Shown here: positions 6,301 to 10,637 of the stretch, in pieces
How positions within the stretch are numbered: position 1 is the stretch's first letter
How the letters are laid out: each line of letters begins with the position of its first letter
Made by a program: the position numbers and the translations under genes
The notes under the pieces: generated by a model
The model's database searches: none
The model's input: the letters and a program-made list of their open reading frames with translations, nothing else
Told to the model about the DNA's origin: nothing
NCBI GenBank assembly: GCA_002317595.1
Contig: DCHL01000088.1
Span: forward strand, 1 to 10,637
Direction: 5' to 3'
Length of the DNA stretch: 10,637 nt
Source: Lachnospiraceae bacterium UBA1753
Lineage (GTDB): Bacteria > Bacillota > Clostridia > Lachnospirales > Lachnospiraceae

Positions 6301-6363
6301 TGGCTTAATATAGCGAATGTAGTTTTGATAACTACATCATAAAGCCATTATTACAATTTGTAA
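6301..6363. promoter_or_regulatory. Two dyads in the divergent DegV/DUF5721 intergenic region
   Basis: A perfect 8-bp inverted repeat ATGTAGTT (6317-6324) and AACTACAT (6330-6337) has a 5-base centre. It is nested inside a second pair, TGGCTT (6301-6306) and AAGCCA (6342-6347). A further palindrome TTACAA-T-TTGTAA follows at 6351-6363. The gap is 110 bases and must hold both promoters; no strong -35/-10 pair is evident (AATATA at 6307-6312 reads TATATT on minus). Operators for a shared regulator are the most natural reading, but a small structured transcript is not excluded. Confidence 0.45.
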
Positions 6364-6391
6364 AGAACACCCTACGAAATGGAATCAACAA

Positions 6392-6886
6392 ATGAAAACA
6401 TATAAGATAAAAAACACTGGTCTCTTCATGACCCGTCTTCTCACAAAGGAGGATTTCGATTCCTTTCTCTGCGAGAATGCAAAAATAGTAACCGCAGTCG
6501 GATATGAAATTAACGGAAGACTCCACAAGGAATTTTTTCCACAGGAGGAACGCGACTGCCTTGCCGAGGACTTCATCTCCTGGCAGGAACTGCGACAGAT
6601 ATGTTATCAAGTAATAAAGGGGCGCAACACACCCCTCTCTTTCAATATCGTTCTCCGCGCAAGCGCTGCCCTCGGTGCAAAAATTATCGAGGACATTGAC
6701 ACATCACTCACAGACTCTGACATTAGCTCGCTCATCATATCAGTGCGCTACGACGGTTCAGAAATCTCCTGCGTCAGTGCAGTGTCCCTGAATATTTTTT
6801 CCATGGATAAATCTGCAGAGCACGCCTGGGATAAGTATGTTGCAGACCTCCTTGCAGCAAACGGCATCGGCTTTGAGGAGATGTAG
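6392..6886 (+). CDS. DUF5721-like conserved protein
   Basis: A 164-aa soluble protein with no signal peptide or membrane segment. It matches my memory of the Clostridia/Lachnospiraceae DUF5721 family: an N-terminal FMTRLLTKEDFDSFL block (12-26), INGRLHKEFF (40-49), ICYQVIKGRNTPLSFNIVLRAS (70-91), an ISSLIISVRYDGSEISCVSAVSLNIFSMDKS stretch (111-141) and AWDKYVADLLAANGI near the C-terminus. The family has no known function. The start at ATG 6392 is the only one that keeps the N-terminal block intact; the SD is weak (GGA at 6381-6383). It faces the DegV gene across a 110-base region with dyads, so the two may be co-regulated. Its 3' end is repeated downstream in a 29-bp array. Confidence 0.8.
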   Translation: MKTYKIKNTGLFMTRLLTKEDFDSFLCENAKIVTAVGYEINGRLHKEFFPQEERDCLAEDFISWQELRQICYQVIKGRNTPLSFNIVLRASAALGAKIIEDIDTSLTDSDISSLIISVRYDGSEISCVSAVSLNIFSMDKSAEHAWDKYVADLLAANGIGFEEM

Positions 6887-6970
6887 TTGCCAGCAGCATC
6901 GGCTGAGAGATGTAGTTGCCAACAGCATCGGCTGAGAGATGTAGCTGCCAGCAGCATCGGCGTGAGATGC
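6858..6970 (+). repeat. 29-bp tandem array at the DUF5721/glycosyltransferase junction
   Basis: TGTAG recurs at 6882, 6911 and 6940, giving two full 29-bp units and a partial third that decays after 6961. The unit carries GCAGCATCGGCTGAGAGA, and the last coding bases of the DUF5721-like gene (GGCATCGGCTTTGAGGAGA, 6863-6881) are a close relative with a short insertion. The gene's stop TAG (6884-6886) lies at the start of the first unit and is copied in the next two. It ends at the stop of the convergent minus-strand gene at 6975, with no obvious terminator. Confidence 0.92.
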
Positions 6971-6974
6971 GCTC

Positions 6975-8474
6975 CTATCGCCAGCTGACCATTCCCACAA
7001 GGCTGTACATGAGCACGGACGCTACTGCAAATACTAAAAGCAGCGCCGCTATGTCTCTCGCCACAATTTTTTTACCACACTTCTCCACATACACCCCGAT
7101 GAACACTGCCTCTGGCAGCAGGACATGGGCTATGTATCTGAAATCCTGGGATGAAAAATTAGGAATCGAAAAACACATGTTGATGATGAATGCGTACGAC
7201 GCAAGAATGTACACCAGCATGAACACAGTAACCTGCGCATCAAGTAGCTTTCTCCTCACTGTTCCAACTATCGCGACTACCGTCACCACGCAGACAGCGG
7301 CTCCCGAGAGAAGCAGCAGCCAGCCGACAAGTGTCGCTCCCGGCGCAACACCCGAGAAATCGGCCTCGCCAAACAGCGATGTCTTAAGGATTGCAAGCGG
7401 CACGTTGAATTCATCATAAGCGTTGCCATTTGCCACCATGCATGTAAAGGGTGTCACTTCGCTTCCTGGGAAAAATATTCTCTGCAGCTGTGTCACGCCC
7501 TCGATTGGTTCGCCCACCTCAGGTGTGTAGTTAAGCGGCACACCAAATTTCACGAAGTTCCTGATAGGCGACCAGATTCCAATGGGGATGCTGATTACGC
7601 CAAAGAGTGCGTACTGCCCAATGAACTTCAGGAATCTGTCCCTTCCAGCAATCAGCTTCCACAGCAGTATAATTCCAAGTGATGGCACAAGAAGCACGGC
7701 CGACAGCTTTGTCATCATGGAAAGTCCAAGTGCAAGTGCACAGAGCGAAAGCGAAAGTACCCTTTCATCTTCCATCCACTTCAGGAAAAAATTTACCGAT
7801 ATCATCTGGAGCGCAACGCAGAGCACATCGTTGTTGATACTCCCGGAAAAAATAATAAGTATGGGGTGGAAGGCAAGCAGCAAAAATCCTGCAAAGAAGC
7901 CTTCTCCTTCAATCTTTAACTGCTTCAGAATCTTGACGCCGAATATAGTCACCAGACAGCTGTAGAACATCGTGAGCATTTGGACGTTCTCACAGCATCT
8001 GTCATAGGAAAAGTAAAGAAATCTTCCCACAAAGGTCTGGAATCTGAGCCAGAGGCCTGCCAGCATGTGATGAAGTGGGGGCTGGAAGTATCCCCAGAAG
8101 TCCCTGGGGTCAAAATCTATAAGCCTTATTTTTTCCGCGAAATACTCTATAAATCCGGCCTGTCCGAAGCCTGCTCCGAAGCCGATTACGTCGTGCTGTC
8201 TCATCCAGGTCGGCGTGTAGATGATATAATCTGCCCTGATTATCAGGGATACCACGAAGGCGCCGATTATCAGTGCCTCTCTGTTCTTCTTTGCTTTAAT
8301 GAGGCTGATGATGGTCACCGCGGCCATAAGTGCAAGCATGGCAAGCGTGAGTCGTCTTGGGTAATTGACAATGTAAAACAGGCCCGTCGCCAGGCAGGCA
8401 AGGACCGATACAAGAAACGGGACAGCTGCTGCCATCCCGCTTAAATTGTTCTTTTTGTTATTGAGCTGTTCCAT
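6975..8474 (-). CDS. Multi-pass membrane glycosyltransferase, GT39/ArnT-like
   Basis: A polytopic protein of 499 aa from ATG 8474, with 10 or more hydrophobic segments, resembling PMT/ArnT-type enzymes that move a sugar from a lipid-phosphate donor at the outer face of the membrane. Supporting features in this numbering are an acidic HD pair in TWMRQHDV (94-95) after the first helices, QPPLHHMLAGLWLR (131-144; family KPPLxxxL), the GSINND loop (211-216), MTKLSAVLLVP (254-264) and DFRYIAHVLLP (444-454; family RYxxPxxP). ATG 8486 is an in-frame alternative, but GGAG at 8484-8481 with a 6-base spacer favours 8474. It overlaps the end of the TPR gene by 17 bases, indicating translational coupling. 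Donor and acceptor cannot be read from the sequence. Confidence 0.82.
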   Translation of the reverse strand: MEQLNNKKNNLSGMAAAVPFLVSVLACLATGLFYIVNYPRRLTLAMLALMAAVTIISLIKAKKNREALIIGAFVVSLIIRADYIIYTPTWMRQHDVIGFGAGFGQAGFIEYFAEKIRLIDFDPRDFWGYFQPPLHHMLAGLWLRFQTFVGRFLYFSYDRCCENVQMLTMFYSCLVTIFGVKILKQLKIEGEGFFAGFLLLAFHPILIIFSGSINNDVLCVALQMISVNFFLKWMEDERVLSLSLCALALGLSMMTKLSAVLLVPSLGIILLWKLIAGRDRFLKFIGQYALFGVISIPIGIWSPIRNFVKFGVPLNYTPEVGEPIEGVTQLQRIFFPGSEVTPFTCMVANGNAYDEFNVPLAILKTSLFGEADFSGVAPGATLVGWLLLLSGAAVCVVTVVAIVGTVRRKLLDAQVTVFMLVYILASYAFIINMCFSIPNFSSQDFRYIAHVLLPEAVFIGVYVEKCGKKIVARDIAALLLVFAVASVLMYSLVGMVSWR

Positions 8475-10053
8475 CTGCTGCTCCATCTGTAGTGTTCATG
8501 GGTAATACCGGAATGACAGGCACGTCCTGTGCAGGAACCGGAGAAGCCGCGTCAGGCTGTGCTGCCTCAGGCTCATTGTTGACGTTGCCATTTCCGTTCC
8601 CATTGTCATTTCCGTTATCGAGCGCTGATTCATCGCCCTCCTCAACGTACTCCTTGGCATTCTTGGCATACTCACTTTCAGGAAAGTCCTTCATGACTTT
8701 TCTGTAGATTTCATTTGCCTTGGAAATCTGGTCATTTCTTCTGTAGGCATGACCGAGATTATACAGTGCCTCCACGTTTTCAGCATCAAGGTCGCAGGCC
8801 TTGGTAAGTGTCTCGATGGCATCCGTGTACTTCTCATCCTTCAGCTGATCAAGTCCCTTCTCCATGTACTGGTTCGATGCCTTCTCTGAAACGTCTTTGT
8901 GAAGCATCTCATAGAGACTCTTGAAGGTGTCCGAACTCTCAGAACCTGTGATGTACTGCGCATCGATTTTGCTGAGCGATTCGGCAATCTCAATCACGTC
9001 ATCAGGGTTCTCCATATATCTCTGTGCTGCATCCATCAGGATATCAGAAGCCTGGATTATTCCATCACTGCCTGTGATATTGGCCATCTGCTTCATGAGT
9101 TCGGCATTCTCTGACTCAAGAGCATCTGCCCTCTTCTGGAGCTCGTCCATTGATGCACTCTTCTCAGTGAGCTGATTGCTCACCTCCACCACATCACTAT
9201 TTGCATTGGACTGTGCTGCGCGAATCCTCGCCGGAAGCACAAGATACCACATGATTGCAAGTCCGATCACAAGTCCGATTATTACGTTCAGCAGTGTTGC
9301 AAGCCCTGCGTGTCGCTCTGAATTATTAAGCGGCTGAATAATAGTCTCGTTGCCGCTTCGGTATGTGACGATGTCTTCCTTAATCTTCTTCTGCTTTTTC
9401 TTCTTGGCGACAAGCTCGGGACTCATCTCATTGCGTGCAAGAATAGCTTCCTCAATCTCCGCCTCATAAAGAAGTGCAGTCGTATTGTTGGCATCTATTG
9501 TCTTCGCCTTGGCAATGCTCCTTGCGGCCCGGTCCCATTCTTCTCCATTGATATAGAGAAGTGCAAGAAGAAGATGTCCCTTAAGCATCTTTGGGTTCAT
9601 CTTCAGCAGGCTCTTGAGCTGGATGATTGCCAGGTCAAGGCTGTCCTGTCTGCAGTAATCAACTGCAAGATTATATTTTTTAGTAGTCTGACGAATCGCA
9701 TCCCACTTGCTGGGATTTGACTGAACCGAGTTCAGAAAGTCGTCAGCTATATTTTTCTTAGGCTGGAAGTTCTTGGAGATGACCCATTCACTAATGGCAT
9801 CCACTGCCTCGCCCATCTCAAAATATACAAGGCCCAGAAGGTTCCTTGCCTCTGTATTGTATTTATTGCATTTAAGACTCTGTCTAAGACTCTCTGCCGC
9901 TCCACTCAGGTCACGCACTTTTGCTCTTGCAAGACCTTCGTTATAATAGCGGTTCGATAAGCGGATTATCTTCTTGTAGATTCCCACATCAGCTCCGCAG
10001 GCGGTACAGAAATCATTCTCAGACAGGTCACAGCCACAATTATAACATCTCAT
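8458..10053 (-). CDS. Zinc-ribbon, TPR and single-TM protein
   Basis: A 531-aa modular protein. Residues 3-19 form a zinc ribbon (CYNC at 3-6, CTAC at 16-19). Residues 30-210 are helical TPR-like repeats (for example LLGLVYFEMGEAVDAISEW at 72-90). A Lys-rich stretch (217-225) is followed by one transmembrane segment at 249-274, a coiled coil at about 288-325, and C-terminal TPRs at 394-465 including ALYNLGHAYRRN. The tail from 476 is low complexity, with Asn-Gly runs then Pro/Ala-rich sequence. Basic residues before the membrane segment suggest a cytosolic N-terminus and an extracytoplasmic TPR half. AAGGA lies 9 bases upstream of ATG 10053. It sits 12 bases after the 89-aa gene and overlaps the glycosyltransferase start, so a scaffold for an envelope complex is plausible. 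No enzymatic domain is visible. Confidence 0.85.
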   Translation of the reverse strand: MRCYNCGCDLSENDFCTACGADVGIYKKIIRLSNRYYNEGLARAKVRDLSGAAESLRQSLKCNKYNTEARNLLGLVYFEMGEAVDAISEWVISKNFQPKKNIADDFLNSVQSNPSKWDAIRQTTKKYNLAVDYCRQDSLDLAIIQLKSLLKMNPKMLKGHLLLALLYINGEEWDRAARSIAKAKTIDANNTTALLYEAEIEEAILARNEMSPELVAKKKKQKKIKEDIVTYRSGNETIIQPLNNSERHAGLATLLNVIIGLVIGLAIMWYLVLPARIRAAQSNANSDVVEVSNQLTEKSASMDELQKRADALESENAELMKQMANITGSDGIIQASDILMDAAQRYMENPDDVIEIAESLSKIDAQYITGSESSDTFKSLYEMLHKDVSEKASNQYMEKGLDQLKDEKYTDAIETLTKACDLDAENVEALYNLGHAYRRNDQISKANEIYRKVMKDFPESEYAKNAKEYVEEGDESALDNGNDNGNGNGNVNNEPEAAQPDAASPVPAQDVPVIPVLPMNTTDGAADGTAQ

Positions 10054-10065
10054 CTGTGTCTATCC

Positions 10066-10335
10066 TTATTCCTCTGTATCCTGGTAATCCTGCATCTCCT
10101 GATATTCCGGCATTCCCTGGTAATCCTGCATGCCCTGATATTCCGGCATTCCCTGGTAATCCTGCATGCCTTGATAATTCTGCATTCCCTGTACATCCAC
10201 AGAAGCACCGCCTCTGTACAGCTCCAGCATCAGGTCTGTCAGATCTCTCATATCGTGCTGCTTGATAGCACTTTCAGCCTCATCAACCTCAAGCGAGGGA
10301 TGAAACTTCTTAAGCTCTTCTTCAAAATCGATCAT
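10066..10335 (-). CDS. 89-aa acidic protein with C-terminal hexapeptide repeats
   Basis: A small acidic protein of two parts. Residues 1-42 (MIDFEEELKKFHPSLEVDEA onward) look like a folded helical segment; I have an impression of similar N-termini in Lachnospiraceae hypothetical proteins but cannot name the family. Residues 49-84 are six tandem hexapeptides of the form QGM[QP][NDE]Y, alternating as QGMQDY/QGMPEY, followed by QDTEE. There is no signal peptide or membrane helix. The start is ATG 10335 with GGAG at 10346-10343 (7-base spacer). It is the first gene of a probable operon, 12 bases ahead of the TPR gene. The Tyr/Met/Gln-rich repeat suggests a flexible or adhesive tail, but function is unknown. 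Confidence 0.82.
   Translation of the reverse strand: MIDFEEELKKFHPSLEVDEAESAIKQHDMRDLTDLMLELYRGGASVDVQGMQNYQGMQDYQGMPEYQGMQDYQGMPEYQEMQDYQDTEE
10084..10191 (-). repeat. 18-bp/36-bp in-frame coding repeat
   Basis: This is the DNA behind the hexapeptides of the 89-aa gene. On the plus strand 36-bp units beginning CCTGCAT start at 10089, 10125 and 10161, the first two nearly identical, each made of two related 18-bp halves. Unlike the intergenic arrays, the repeats lie just before the stop codon and stay in frame. Confidence 0.95.
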
Positions 10336-10474
10336 TATATTACTCCATTATATATATCAGGCACTGCCCAGCCCGTGTATCATCTTCATCATCTTCGTCG
10401 TCATCCATCCCAGATGGCGCTTCATTACACTTCTAATGGGCATACCTCACCAATTTGCATACTAAAACAACATA
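10336..10474 (-). other. Leader of the 89-aa/TPR/glycosyltransferase operon with candidate tiny ORFs
   Basis: About 130 bases separate the predicted transcription start from the 89-aa gene. Two overlapping small ORFs lie in it on the minus strand. One is 28 aa, Met-rich and basic (10443-10357, starting MPIRSVMKRH), with GGTGAGG directly before its ATG. The other is 22 aa (10408-10340), starting with a run of Asp/Glu and ending TAA just after the downstream gene's GGAG, an arrangement compatible with coupling. Neither has a well-spaced SD, so both are speculative. Confidence 0.3.
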
Positions 10475-10503
10475 ATAATAAACTCACTTAGGGAAAAAAT
10501 CAA
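10475..10503 (-). promoter_or_regulatory. Predicted promoter of the 89-aa/TPR/glycosyltransferase operon
   Basis: Read on the minus strand, TTGATT (10503-10498) and TATTAT (10480-10475) are separated by exactly 17 bases, matching sigma-A spacing with four of six and five of six consensus bases. Transcription would start near 10468. This is the best-spaced promoter candidate in the window. Confidence 0.55.
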
Positions 10504-10637
10504 TGAAGAATGCATTGAATATTTTGTGAAGTTGGCGGGGTTTTTTGGATATTATCACGATTTCTGCTCGCCCAGCCACGCTCTCGACTCGCTCCGTTGC
10601 ACTCCTGGCTCTATTGCTTGCTTCTTTGCTTACTTCT
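10504..10637. other. Non-coding right edge
   Basis: No gene is recognised here. A GGCGGGG-T6 stretch (10535-10547) lacks a convincing upstream stem for a plus-strand terminator. AGCCA (10574-10578) and TGGCT (10606-10610) form a short inverted pair around a CTCGACTCGCTCC-type pyrimidine-rich core. The last 24 bases are two 12-bp tandem units (10614-10625 and 10626-10637) differing at one base, and the array may continue past the edge. Confidence 0.5.

Noticed and set aside
6748..7419. ORFs reading through the 29-bp array and opposite the glycosyltransferase
   Set aside because: They owe their length to the repeat and to the antisense of a clear membrane protein; the composition is implausible for protein.
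10347..10352. TATAAT on the minus strand directly before the 89-aa gene as its promoter
   Set aside because: Transcription would start about 5 bases before the ATG and exclude the good GGAG site; the TTGATT-N17-TATTAT pair upstream is a better candidate.
10535..10549. Plus-strand intrinsic terminator at GGCGGGG followed by six T
   Set aside because: No complementary C-rich arm lies upstream to form the stem, and no plus-strand gene ends nearby.

Overview
The window looks like chromosome from a Gram-positive Clostridia-type bacterium, most likely Lachnospiraceae. The indications are purine-rich Shine-Dalgarno sites (GGAGG), GTG and TTG starts used with strong SDs, and small family-typical genes: a DUF5721-like protein, a DegV protein and a PHP-less metallophosphoesterase of the 'GDFG/ITHCC/FGHYH' type. 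Eleven protein genes are supported. I see no rRNA, tRNA, insertion sequence or CRISPR array.

Layout. 1-222: non-coding, with a 56-bp direct repeat at the left edge and a probable promoter before the first gene. 223-2725 (+): a probable operon of two EutS/PduU-type microcompartment shell paralogues, an EutP/PduV-like GTPase and a metallophosphoesterase. 2829-4949 (-): a 706-aa membrane sensor-kinase-like protein whose phosphoacceptor His and receiver Asp/Lys are replaced. 5048-5350 (+): a DUF1294 membrane protein. 5445-6281 (-): a DegV-type fatty-acid-binding protein. 6392-6886 (+): a DUF5721-like protein. 6975-10335 (-): a probable three-gene operon reading leftward, made of an 89-aa protein ending in six hexapeptide repeats, a zinc-ribbon/TPR/one-TM protein and a GT39/ArnT-like multi-pass membrane protein. 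10336-10637: its leader and promoter, then sequence without a recognised gene.

The most unusual feature is spread across the window. Almost every intergenic gap downstream of a gene holds a short tandem array with its own period (38, 21, 36, 29 and 29 bp). In each array one unit overlaps the 3' end and stop codon of the adjacent gene, so the arrays look like repeated copies of gene termini. The 89-aa gene carries an 18/36-bp array inside its reading frame at its 3' end, and the left edge may be a further example.

Functional reading. The first four genes suggest a small microcompartment shell module with a GTPase; no enzyme, hexameric BMC-H or pentameric vertex gene is inside the window, so it is either a satellite locus or the end of a larger one. 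The last three genes share a direction and overlap or nearly touch, and may form an envelope-associated TPR/glycosyltransferase unit. Functions of the other genes are independent of each other as far as the sequence shows.
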